Shown in pieces: positions 1 through 9,157 of a DNA stretch of 28,256 nucleotides; the stretch's first letter is position 1; every line of letters begins with the position of its first letter. The stretch is taken from positions 1,981,109 through 2,009,364 of the forward strand of contig BFEA01000201.1 in NCBI GenBank assembly GCA_003427395.1, read 5' to 3'. The DNA comes from Chara braunii. Taxonomy: Eukaryota; Streptophyta; Charophyceae; Charales; Characeae. The notes beneath the pieces were generated by a model. That model was given only the letters and a program-made list of their open reading frames with translations. It was not told the DNA's origin and searched no databases. Both the position numbers and the translations under genes were made by a program.

Positions 1-72
<72 letters not shown>

Positions 73-168
73 AGAGAGAGAGACACGCGTATATGCGTAT
101 ATATTTTCGCGCTTCGGGCACCCGTTACCACGATCTGGACACATGAAAATAGCCACCGAATATGCATG

Positions 169-218
<50 letters not shown>

Positions 219-249
219 GACTGCAGCTCGGCCGGATGTGAATGCGCAG

Positions 250-309
<60 letters not shown>

Positions 310-356
310 CAGGCAGATGCGACTGGTCAGGTACAGAGACAAAGAGAGAGGGACAA

Positions 357-415
<59 letters not shown>

Positions 416-478
416 AAACAGACGGAGAAGACGACAAACACCGACACCCGCCAAGCACAACGTGGGAAGAAACACAGA

Positions 479-530
<52 letters not shown>

Positions 531-587
531 AAAACAGACAGAGCAGACGATAAGCACCGATGCCTGCCAAACACAACACGGCAAGAA

Positions 588-670
<83 letters not shown>
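1..670. repeat. Compound (GA)n/(CA)n satellite
   Basis: Long (GA)n tracts lie at about 1-82, 173-217, 356-410, 486-527 and 592-668, with a (CA)n tract at about 253-292 running into (AG)n. Two of the unique spacers (about 411-477 and 528-592) are clearly related: both begin with a run of A, then CAGACGGAG/CAGACAGAG, then an ACACCGAC/GCACCGAT-like core and an AACACGGCAAGAAAC-like end. So the array is a higher-order repeat of GA tract plus a spacer of about 65 bp, not a simple microsatellite. The long reading frames across it on both strands (Arg-Glu or Ser-Leu runs) are products of the dinucleotide repeat and are not genes. Confidence 0.9.
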
Positions 671-674
<4 letters not shown>

Positions 675-830
675 CATGAAACAAAAATAAGGTACCATCA
701 GCGAGTGTTGCTGTGCGCCACGGCATAGCCGTGGCGGGGTCCACTTGTTTCTCATAAAATGTTTTTCGCAAGGTTGTGAGTGTGTGTTTGTGTATGTGGC
801 CTTGCGCAATTTGTTTTATTTTTTTTTAAT

Positions 831-867
<37 letters not shown>

Positions 868-871
868 GTAT

Positions 872-1493
872 ACGGTAATCGGTGTTCGGGACAGGCCGAA
901 CGGCTGAAACCGAATGCCCGAACGTACGGGATCCCTTGGGGATGCGTTCAGTCGTTCGGGCTGAAAATCAAATGAATAAGAAAAGTAAGAAAAAATGAAA
1001 AAAGAATTAAAATTAGTGAGTGAGCGAGCACATTTTCGACACCGCCATCTTTGGCGATTTTTCATTTTTTTTTGGCATATTCAAATGCCCTGAAAATTGA
1101 CAGATGTGTAGTTCGCACAATAAAAAACTCATTAAAAAATGTTTTAAAAAATAATATAATTATTTAGGCCTCACAATAAAGTAAAAACAAAAAGTAAAAA
1201 GTGAAAAAAAACAAAATAGTGAGTGGGCGAGCACGTTTTTTTGACAGCTCCATCTTTGGCGATTTTTAATTTTTGTTTGGCTAGGCAGAATGACTTCAAA
1301 CATTATAGGCATGTACCTCACATCATAAAGAACTCACAAAAAACAATTTAGAAGAAAAAACGTATTTTTAGGCCCCAAAATATTTTTTCGCGGGGGCCGA
1401 ATGTCGTCGGGTTCGGACCCCGAACGGGACCCCGAATGCCCGTACGTACGGAGGTCGGCCCTGGGACCCCCGTACGTACGGGCTGGTGACCCT
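872..1493 (+). mobile_element. Short non-autonomous transposon, copy A (hAT-like ends)
   Basis: An approximately 620-bp element whose two ends are CG-rich (TTCGGG, CGAACG, CGTACG motifs at about 875-960 and 1390-1490) while the middle is AT-rich. The interior holds two related blocks, at about 1030-1070 and 1225-1275, each with GAGCGAGCAC followed by GACA..CCATCTTTGGCGATTTTT. The right end read backwards begins TAGGGTCACCAGCC, similar to the left end of copy B (CAGGGTTGCCGGC). It sits between (TA)n tracts at 831-870 and 1493-1505. No protein is encoded. CAGGG-type ends suggest the hAT superfamily, but no target duplication is readable in the microsatellite. Confidence 0.65.
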
Positions 1494-2980
1494 ATATATA
1501 TATATGAGAAAATATGGAAAAAATAAAATTAAAAAAAATGGGGAACTAGGTCGTTTAATGAGCAATGCGAGAGTAAGGTTGGGAGTGCGAGCAAATTCGA
1601 AAAAGTTGCATGCAGATAGCAAGAGGTGCAAGAGATGCTGACTGCTGCACTAAAGTGATGTATGTGGATGCTAAAAGCAACGAGAAAGATCTAAGAGGAC
1701 TTCGAAGAGGACGGGAATAAGAAAGAAAAGCAGTCATATGGAAAAGCGAGTTAGACGAAGGGAAAAAAGAAGACGTTTATGAGGGAGAGCGCACATGAAT
1801 CGAGAAGTTTTGCGCGAGCGATCAGGGGTTGCGCGAGAATTAGTTCCGGGTGTGCGCATGTCAAAATGTGCTCCAGTTAAGCATGTTACGTGTGAGTAGA
1901 GAGAAGCATGCGTGGATGATGAGTGAGCATGTGGTGGAGAGAGTTGCTCACACACTAGAAGAAGTGCGCACTAACTGAAGAGGAGCGAGAGAAAACGTGA
2001 GACAACGTACATTTGAAAGAGGGAGAAAACGTGTCAGAAAGGGGGAATGTGAGCGAATCTAAGTATAGTGAACTCAACGAAGGGAGGTCAAGAGAGAAAG
2101 AGGAGAAGTTAACTAGGCTGAGAGAAGCAATCGAGCACGCTGACTAGGAGGACGTGACGGTTTATGGATCTCGCAGCTCGACAATAAGCCACGAACACGG
2201 AACAATGAATTTTGAATTTGCAGACTTGAGTAAGTAATTCTTGTATATACGACCAACGACGGACTAGAAAATCGGGTAAGGATCTGGAGGAACGAGCCCT
2301 TGTATGAGAAACAAAACCGACCTGGTGGACTTTGGACCTACGCGAAATTAAATATTAAATCGGATCGAACGGGAATGGAACCACGAAACTGAGCATAGTT
2401 CGAGATGAAGGGACTTTAAACTTGCCTGTGATTACAGATCGGAACGAAACCAAATATTTGTGTCAAAACAATGCGGCGAAACGAATGGCCAGGACTTTCG
2501 TTGTTGGTACCAAGGTTGTGCCCGAACAACAATGGAGGACACCATGAGGGAAAAACCTCACATTTTGCTCCAGATTAACGGGAGGACTGTGGTCTAGACC
2601 GCCGCGAGTCAACATCGAGAATTTTGGCCCAGATCAGAACGGCCTATGCTTGAGGATTGGTTTTGTCATGATCATCTTTAAACTCTTATGCCTGAGTAGT
2701 GAGATCGAATTCGGGATTTCGATTGGGCTCAATAAGTTATCAGAAACGTTGAATAAGAAAGTAAGAAAAGAAAGAAATCTACAATAACTTGGTGGACCAA
2801 AACGTCGTGAATTGCAGGAATTTACATGTTGGTCGTTTCTATTTTTTTCCCTTATTTTGAATTAATATTTTTCGTTGAATCTGTTTCTTGGACGTAATAG
2901 TAAAGGTGGAAATCGAGCTTTGGCCATAGTGGGCTTGAGATTATGTCCAAGACTCGGAGACTTCCTTGGAGCAGGCGAGC
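1494..2980. other. Gene-free stretch, purine-rich in its first half
   Basis: About 1.5 kb without a convincing reading frame on either strand. From about 1560 to 2110 the + strand is unusually rich in purines, with many short GAG, AGA and GCGAG words, possibly an old GA-repeat derivative. From 2150 to 2840 composition is ordinary. I see no RNA gene, no element ends and no repeat of other parts of the window. Confidence 0.5.
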
Positions 2981-2990
2981 CCCGTTGACA

Positions 2991-3047
2991 AAAACAATGA
3001 GGCGGCATTCTATGGGACCAAAACAATGAGGCGGCATTCTATGGGAC
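2991..3047. repeat. 29-bp tandem duplication
   Basis: The word AAAACAATGAGGCGGCATTC plus eight further bases (28 bp) occurs at 2991-3018 and again, identically, at 3020-3047, giving a 29-bp period. A shorter relic (CCAAAACAATGATGAC) follows at about 3074. Perfect identity indicates a recent slippage-type duplication. Confidence 0.9.
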
Positions 3048-3182
3048 ATAGGGTTAGTAGAGCAAGGACTCACACCAAAACAATGATGACTCGAACATAC
3101 TTTCTGGATGGGTATGAAACTTTATCTCCTAAGGGACTGGCTGATGCGGTTGAGCTCATCATTATAGATTGAGTAAATATGT

Positions 3183-3715
3183 CTCCTTCGTTTCATCAAA
3201 TTTCAAGTATCCTATATTTGACATGTGTTTCGAGTGATTGAAACTGACGTTGTTGTTTGCAGGTTGCGGGAGCCGCATAATAGCCCTCCCGTGGGTGATA
3301 GACGAGGGGCGAAACTCAGAGTTGTTTCTCGTAGTGACAATTTTTCTCACCCGGTCAAATGTGGCGCCAATGTCGGGGAAGGTTGGCTCTCGAGACCTTG
3401 GCCCGCCTGCAATCGCAGAGGCCTAACTAGCGTTAGTGGCAGCGGTTCCTTGAGTGTTGTCGATCACTTCAGATTGTACCACTAATGAAGATTTTTTTTT
3501 CTTAGATGTGTCTGTCTGAAGACGGGTGTGAGCGGATCAGTGACAACGATTCCTTCGCTTCATCAATTTGTGAGTATCCTATATTTGGTATGTGCTTTGA
3601 GTGATTGAAATTTATATTGTTGTTTGCAGGTTGTGAGAGTCGCATGGGTGACAGACATAAGGCAAAACTTAGGGTTGTTTCATGTAGCGATAAATTTATT
3701 TACCCCATTGACAAT
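3183..3715. repeat. Direct repeat with intron-exon-like borders
   Basis: Two copies of a block of about 160 bp lie at about 3183-3345 and 3551-3710. Each has CCTTCG(C/T)TTCATCAA, then AGTATCCTATATTTG, then GAGTGATTGAAA, then TTGTTGTTTGCAG, then a GTTG(C/T)G(G/A)GAG block. In the second copy GTGAGTATCC (about 3569) and TTGTTTGCAG (ending about 3629) would make a canonical GT-AG intron of about 60 bases; in the first copy the donor GT is changed. Copies differ at roughly one base in five. This could be an exon duplication in a dead gene or a tandem repeat in an unknown element. I see no long reading frame to support a gene. Confidence 0.55.
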
Positions 3716-3937
3716 GATTTCAGTTTGTAAATGCGCTTTAGTCTTGATTTCAGGAATGTTGTGCTAAAGCGAGGAAAATTGTAAATGTATACAACCCAAC
3801 TTTAAGGTTGGTTAGCGATGTGTTGTATTCGAGGGATGCCCAAAATGCATTTAAAATTGTAATCGTCATTGCGCCGTAGTTACCCCAATCAAATAATAAT
3901 AATAAAAAAGTAATAATAAAAAAATAATAATAATAAT

Positions 3938-4696
3938 CAGGGTTGCCGGCGTTCGGGATGGGCCGAATGCCCGAACCCGAACGCCCGAACGTTTGGGACC
4001 CCCTCTCGACGCGTTTGGACGTTTGGCCGAACGCGAAACCAAAAGAAAAAAAAAAATGTTTCCAAACATTCTGAAAAAAACATATGTCATGAAGAAGAAT
4101 AAACTAAACAACATTTGCCTCAATAGTACATCCAAATTCCTTACCAGATTTGAAATAAAAATCAAATACAAAAAATAAATAATATTAATGAAAATAAGAA
4201 AAAATAAAACGAGAATGAAATTATTGCATGGGCGAGCAAGTTTTTGACACCGCCATCTTTGGAGATTTTTCATTTTTTTTTGGCTTTGTTAAATACCATG
4301 AAATTTTATATATATGTATCTTACATAATAGAGAACCTACAAATAAAGTTTGAAAAAATAATAATTTTTTTCAGGCCCCGAAATAAAGGGAAAACAAAAA
4401 GTGAAAAAAGAAAAAAAACAAATTAGTAAGTGGGAACGCAAGTTTTGACACCACCATCTTTGCCGATTTTGCATTATTGTTTGGCTCCACAGAATGACTT
4501 CAAAATTGAGAGACAGGTATGTTACATAACAGAGAACTCACAAAAAATAAATCAGAAAAAAATAATAATTTGTCGGTACCAAAATAATTTTTTGCGGGGT
4601 CCGAACCCCTTCGAGTTCGGGCCCCGTACGGGAACCCGAACGCCCAAACGTTCGGGGGTCAGCTTAGGGGTCTCCGTACGTTCGGCCTGTCAACTC

Positions 4697-4698
<2 letters not shown>
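3938..4698 (+). mobile_element. Short non-autonomous transposon, copy B
   Basis: About 760 bp, same family and orientation as the copy at 872-1493. The left end starts CAGGGTTGCCGGCGTTCGGG; the right end read backwards starts TAGAGTTGACAGGCCGAACG, giving imperfect terminal inverted repeats. Two internal CACCGCCATCTTTGGAGATT / CACCACCATCTTTGCCGATT blocks lie at about 4245 and 4450. A block at about 4075-4140 is related, in reverse orientation, to one inside copy C (about 5817-5905). (AAT)n tracts abut both ends (3892-3937 and 4698-4766). It encodes nothing. CAGGGTTG is the kind of end known for hAT transposons; the autonomous partner is not in this window. Confidence 0.7.

Positions 4699-4766
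<68 letters not shown>
4699..4766. repeat. (AAT)n microsatellite
   Basis: About 22 uninterrupted AAT units separating copy B from the oppositely oriented copy C of the same short transposon. A similar mixed (AAT)n/(ATT)n tract lies on the far side of copy C (about 6035-6115). Confidence 0.95.
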
Positions 4767-4767
4767 C

Positions 4768-6035
4768 ATGATTACCAAAACGAACGTTCTGGGCCACCCG
4801 AGTTGACCCCTAAACGATCGGCGTTCGGGGTCCTGTTCAGGGTCCGAACCTGAAAAGGTTCGGCCCCTACAAAAAAAAAAATTCGAGCCTAAAAATTATT
4901 TTTTTGTTGCAATTTTTTTTTTGAGTTTTGTAGGACATGCGCTACATCCATACACATTTTCAAGGCATTTTGCCAAACCAAACAAAAAATCAAAATCTCC
5001 AAAGATGGCAGTGTCAAAACGTGCTCGGCCACTCAATTTTTTTTTCCCACTTTTCACTTTTTGTTTTGATTTAATTTTGGTGCCTCAAATATTTTATTGT
5101 TTTTTGAAACTTTTTTTATGAGCTTTATATTATGTGAAATACGAATCTACAATTTTTCAGGGCATTTGGCTATCCCAAGAAAAAACTGAAAAATCGCCAA
5201 AGATCGTGGTGTCAAAAACGTGCTCGCCCACTCACCAATTTTAATTACCTTTTTAATTTTATTTATTTATTATTTACTACGAAGATTTTCATGACCGGCC
5301 GGTCACCCGGGCACGACGCCCGGGTGACCCGATCATGGCAAAAAAAAAAAAAAAAAAATGGCGGTGGGGTTTTTCCGCGCTCTCCGAGAGGTTCCCAAAT
5401 CCGGGCTCTTTTCTTTTTTTGAGAGTTGGCTGTCAAGGGGGGGAAAGGGGAGTGTAAATGAATCTTAAAGGGGCTAAAGGGGTTTAAAGGGGGGTACCTT
5501 AGTGTGATATGGTTATTTTCTTTTTTATCTTTAGTTATGTGAGGAATTCTGATATGACCCTCAGCCAAAAGTTGTTTGTATTGCAATTCTACACAATATA
5601 TTTGTTTTTCAGATTTTTTTTGGACTTATTTTTTATTTATTTTTTTTTATTTATTTTTTATTTATTTATTTTTTATTTATTTTTTTTACGCTGAGACTGC
5701 CCGGGGTTATGCCCGGCCGGTCACCCGGTCGCCAATCCGGGCATGACATCGGGAGCCGGGCGCCCGAGATTTCTCCCTAGATTATTTATTTATTTATTTT
5801 ATTTTTCTTTTATATATAGTAAGGAATGCAGATGTAACGCTGAGGTAAATGTTGTTCGTTTTATGTTTTTGCATACCACATATTTGTTTTCAGATTTTTT
5901 GAAATGTTTATTTGTTTTTAATTTTTTTTTAGGTTCGCCTTCGGCTCGAACAACCGAACGCATCCCCAATGGGGGCCGAACGTTCGGCATGTTCGGGTTC
6001 GGGAGTTCGACCGAAATCGAACGCGGGTAACCCCA
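4768..6035 (-). mobile_element. Short non-autonomous transposon, copy C (reverse, with insertion)
   Basis: Read on the - strand this matches copies A and B. Its right edge holds the element's left end (GGGGTTACCCGCGTTCG, then TTGGGGATGCGTTCGGTTGTTCG, matching TTGGGGATGCGTTCAGTCGTTCG of copy A), and its left edge holds the element's right end (GGTTCGGACCCTGAACAGGA). The two CCATCTTTGGNGATTTT blocks appear reversed at about 4998-5020 and 5195-5225. It is about 1.27 kb, some 500 bp longer than copy B, because foreign CG-rich sequence lies at about 5293-5770. Together with copy B it forms a large inverted arrangement around an (AAT)n centre. Confidence 0.65.
5293..5770. mobile_element. Nested GGTCACCCGG-rich insertion
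   Basis: Starts with the perfect palindrome GACCGGCCGGTC (5293-5304), which overlaps a perfect 12-bp hairpin GGTCACCCGGGC / GCCCGGGTGACC (5301-5312 and 5318-5329, loop ACGAC). A related block CCGGCCGGTCACCCGGTCGCC lies near the other side (about 5712-5735), with GGGCATGAC repeating the GGGCACGAC of the left block. Between them are poly-A, G-rich and TTTA-rich stretches. Sequence at about 5530-5620 is a diverged direct repeat of 5817-5905, so host-element DNA may be duplicated or interleaved here. It encodes nothing; the family is unknown to me. Confidence 0.45.
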
Positions 6036-6050
6036 ATAATAATAATAATA

Positions 6051-6086
<36 letters not shown>

Positions 6087-6129
6087 ATATTATTATTAAT
6101 AATAACAATAATAAATTAAGGCTACCAGA

Positions 6130-6212
6130 GTGGGAATACCCTTTCTCAATTTTGTTGGGTCGTTTGTAGAGTATTTTTTCGGGACCATGTGGTCAGGTAC
6201 CGGACTAGGGCG
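6130..6212 (+). repeat. 5' copy of short terminal direct repeat
   Basis: Begins GGGAATACCCTTTCTCAATT and runs through GGACCATGTGGTCAGGTACC to a GAAATCGG end. It is about 85% or more identical to 9070-9154, where the same block is followed by the hairpin, whereas here it is followed by the leader AGTTGGGATCTGTTTGAGG. GACCATGTGGTC inside it is itself a perfect 12-bp palindrome. Confidence 0.85.
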
Positions 6213-6657
6213 TGAAATCGGAGTTGGGATCTGTTTGAGGGACCACAAATGGGAGCAAGGGGGGTAGTAGGAACTTTGTCTTAGATAAGGGAACGAGAAT
6301 AGTGAGTGTTGTTTGGGATAAAAACAGTAGGACTAACGGATAGGACCTTTTTTTTGTCTCACAGGACACTATCATGGAACGAGTGGTCAACTATTTTGTT
6401 GATGCAGACCGAACAGACAAACTTAATTTCCGCTTATGATTGCATTTTACTATTTTGACCACCGGGCACTTCCCATGAGTTAACGATTTTTTTTCATAAT
6501 GCAAGTACAATTTATTTCGTCTATGTCGCTTTCGACTTCTGTGTCGTTTTCGACTTTGTCGTGTTTGCTGTGAGGTGATTGCGTTTCTGACGCTATTGCA
6601 CTCTTTCCTATTCTATTAACAAAAGTCGCAACCTATTAGGCGACTGATTATACCTAG

Positions 6658-7157
6658 GTGAGGTGGCTGCTTCGATATTGCGAATACTGCGAATATTGTA
6701 GAAGAACTACAAAGACCATTAAGAGTCTAGTACGAGGAGGAGATAAGCGGAACAAGAAAGTGGTGTTCACACGAAAAATCCACAGAATGAGCAATGGATC
6801 CTCGGAGAATAAGTCTGATGAAGGGACTTCCAAGCCACCGGTTGAACGACGGAAATGTTACAAGTGTGGTGAGATGGACATTTTGCGAGGGACTGTGCTG
6901 AATTCTGGCAAGCGAGAGCACTTGGGCAAACTTTCGTGTCGTCGACGTATGGGTCAAGCGGCGGGAAAACAGAAAGATCAGTCGAACGAGAGAGTAATGT
7001 GAGAAGAAGTCAATCAGTGGATAGTGAAAATTATCGCACAGAAACAGACAACACAAGTGTGCTCATGCGGGAGTATCTTGTTGCAATAACACAAGACAGG
7101 CGCGATAGGGTCGATAGGGAGGCAGTTGAGGAACGACGGAGAATAGAGGAGGAATAA
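6658..7157 (+). pseudogene. Zinc-knuckle N-terminal part of Penelope-like ORF
   Basis: A frame from about 6658 reads into CYKCGEMD (about 6856-6879) and then loses sense; the next frame over continues HFARDC and runs to a TAA at 7155-7157. Together these make a C-x2-C-x4-H-x4-C zinc knuckle split by a one-base frame change around 6880. Downstream the second frame is rich in Arg, Glu and Ser (about 7000-7150) and looks like a charged linker or coiled coil. Zinc knuckles bind nucleic acid; in a retroelement this would be a Gag-like or RT-accessory segment. Another frame change follows just after 7150. The start is uncertain; an ATG at 6787 (MSNGSSENKS) is a plausible one. Confidence 0.55.
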
Positions 7158-7259
7158 AATTTGACGACCGGATAAGGAAGAATGAAGCGACCAAAATTGT
7201 GAGGAAAAAGATTGGGGGACTCAAGATAGAAGGAGCCTTCAAGAAAATGATAAAGCAAA

Positions 7260-7630
7260 GGACAAGCGTGAAATGAAGTAGAGGTCCTTATGTAGGCGAA
7301 TCAATTGATAACCACTGGCGTTTTGCGTCGTTGCGTGTGGCCACCTGCACATGTGCTGGCAAGCGCTATCCAAAAAAGGATGGGCAAGTGCATTTCCGAA
7401 TCGACAATCTTGAAGGTATCCCGACGATAGTGAGAAATGCCAAGAACGTTCCGAGGCACGAGAGTCGGGTGAGAAGGGAGACGTTGAAAGAAGAACTGGA
7501 GGAGGCGTTTAGGACATTCAAGGAAAAATCGGGATCAAAGGAGGATTGGTTGACGTCACGAGGGTGGAGATCAAGCAGTGTTTCACAAAAGAGGCGAATA
7601 AAGGGAATGACGAGAGTTTTTATACAGTGA
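7260..7630 (+). pseudogene. Middle part of Penelope-like ORF, upstream of RT
   Basis: The readable frame starts near WRFASLRVATCTCAG and runs through KDGQVHFRIDNLEGIP and IVRNAKNVPRHESRV to a charged helix (LKEELEEAFRTFKEKS), ending at a stop at 7628-7630. From about 7545 the sense switches to the +1-shifted frame (VTRVEIKQCFTKEA), which leads into the RT block. I know no named domain here. By position it corresponds to the region between the zinc knuckle and the RT fingers. At least one frame change upstream (about 7150-7260) and one downstream show the gene is dead. Confidence 0.5.
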
Positions 7631-7650
7631 GAGAAAAACTCTAAGGTCTG

Positions 7651-8420
7651 GTGTTGTCCCCATTGGACAGAAACCCGGGTGACACACTAGTTATGTGTAC
7701 GGCGCTATATACAAAAAGGATGGCAACCACCTTTATAGAGAACAACTGGAAAGGATACCTCGAGTGTGTAGAGGAGGAGAGTGTCGTGCTGGGGTTGGCA
7801 GGTGAAGAGTACAAGCGAAGAAGGATTGAGGAACATGGAAAGTGGAACGAGGCAGGGAAGGTGGGGCAGGTGTATGCACTACCCAAGCATAAGGATACGG
7901 AAAAATTTCGTCTTATCTGCCCTACCTTTGACGAACCATCAGTCAGAGAATGCAAGAAGGTTTCGCAAGCGATTAACGGATTGTTGTTTGCTTTCCGGAA
8001 TCGAGTCATTTTAACCTTCGTGCAGTCTCAATGATGAAGGAGAGGTTGAGTAGAATGGATGATAGACTAGCGAAGACTAGTACTGACGTACTTGTGTTGG
8101 GAGCTTCGTACGGCATTAAAGACATGTTTAATAAGCTCCCACATGAGACAATCATGAGGGTTGTCGAGTGGTGTGTATTGTATTTCTCTCAAAAAGGTTT
8201 TGCTGGAATCTTTGTAACAAGGTCGGGGCGGGGTGTTAAATTGAGTAAGAGCGATGTGATCGAGGGATGTGTGAAAAGTTCGTTCATGTACCTAGTGGAA
8301 TTCGTGTCGTTTAAGTTGCAGTTTTGTTTTACGCGGGCATGTGGAGTGTTGCTGAGACAGATTGTGGGAACACCAATGGGGAAGAGCTCGAGCCCTCACT
8401 GGTATGCCTTGTGTATGTGA
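7651..8420 (+). pseudogene. Reverse transcriptase, fingers and palm (Penelope-like), frameshifted
   Basis: First frame, to about 8000: LSPLDRNPGDTLVM, then GKVGQVYALPKHKD (about 7858-7896), then FRLICPTFDEP, matching the RT fingers motif with K and R that contact the incoming nucleotide. At about 8000 the reading moves by one base, and the frame from 8004 continues SHFNLRAV, then YGIKDMFNKLPHETI with the first catalytic Asp at 8121-8123, then GRGVKLSKS, then GVLLRQIVGTPMGKSSSP (GTPMG at 8367-8381). In Penelope-like RTs the equivalents are the LPKIHK, D-x-SLFTNIP and GxxMGSPLSP motifs, so the family call is by motif order and spacing. The stop at 8418-8420 and the frame change make it non-functional. 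Confidence 0.7.
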
Positions 8421-8437
8421 AGTCTGAATGAGACTTT

Positions 8438-9025
8438 TTGTTGACGCTTGGTAGTCGGAGAATGATGGTTGTCGGACTGAGATTCGTGGACGATGCGTTT
8501 ATCTTCGTAGCATGTAATCCACGAAGGGCGGGATCGAAGGAGAAGGCTAGGGAGATAATCAGAAGATTTGAAAATTGTTATGATAAGGCGTTGACTTTGA
8601 AACGCACGGATGAGGTTGACAACCAATGGATGTTCTTGGGATGTAGATTGACAATTAGGGAGGAATTTCCGTTCATTGGTACGGTGCAGGGTATGAAGAA
8701 CGATGCGAAATTCCAACAAAGGGTGCAATGTCTTTCCAAGCGTGTCTTTCCAAGCGTGTCTTTCCAAGCGTTTCAAGATTTTAATTCCTGGACGAGCAAG
8801 CAGGCCATGATAGCAGTTATCATAAGCGCGCTGCATCGAATCTATCAGCATTTCATGGACGACATGGATTTTTTTTATACTCTGATCCTCCTGAGGATGG
8901 AATTGCGGAAGCGCAATTACCCGGATGACTGGTTTGGTCGGACACTCTGGAATTTCACAAGGGACAAGAATGAGAGTTGGAAGATCTTTGTCGTACTGGT
9001 GACGGATAACAGGATTCTGGAGTAG
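8438..9025 (+). pseudogene. Reverse transcriptase C-terminal part with FVDD
   Basis: Continues the RT of 7651-8420 in a third frame. RMMVVGLRFVDDAFIF carries the two catalytic aspartates (FVDD at 8483-8494), corresponding to the YVDD box. Next come a helix (RRFENCYDKALTLKRTDE) and DNQWMFLGCRLTI, equivalent to the FLD/FLG motif of Penelope-like enzymes. The rest (to the TAG at 9023-9025) would be the thumb and connection; SKRVFPSV/SVSFQAF reflects a 16-17 bp tandem duplication at about 8736-8770 (CTTTCCAAGCGTGT repeated). No endonuclease domain follows before the stop, and the 85-bp terminal repeat begins 45 bases later. Confidence 0.7.
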
Positions 9026-9069
9026 GGGTGATGATTTATAGTTTTCTATTTTTTTTTAATTGAGAAAGG

Positions 9070-9154
9070 AAGGGAATACCCTTTCTCAATTTTGTTGGGT
9101 CGTAAAGTATTTTTTTAGGACCATGTGGTCAGGTACCGGACCAGGGAGTAGAAC
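9070..9154 (+). repeat. 3' copy of short terminal direct repeat
   Basis: Matches 6130-6212: GGGAATACCCTTTCTCAATT, TTGTTGGGTCG, a T-rich spacer, GGACCATGTGGTCAGGTACC, GACCAGGGAGTAGAACCGG. It is followed directly by the left arm of the giant hairpin. Small differences (missing GTTTGTAG, GTAGAA for GTGAAA) date the two copies as old relative to each other. Confidence 0.85.
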
Positions 9155-9157
9155 CGG

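Noticed and set aside
125-809. Several overlapping frames of 100-190 codons on both strands
   Set aside because: They are Arg-Glu, Ser-Leu or Thr-His runs read from GA and CA dinucleotide repeats.
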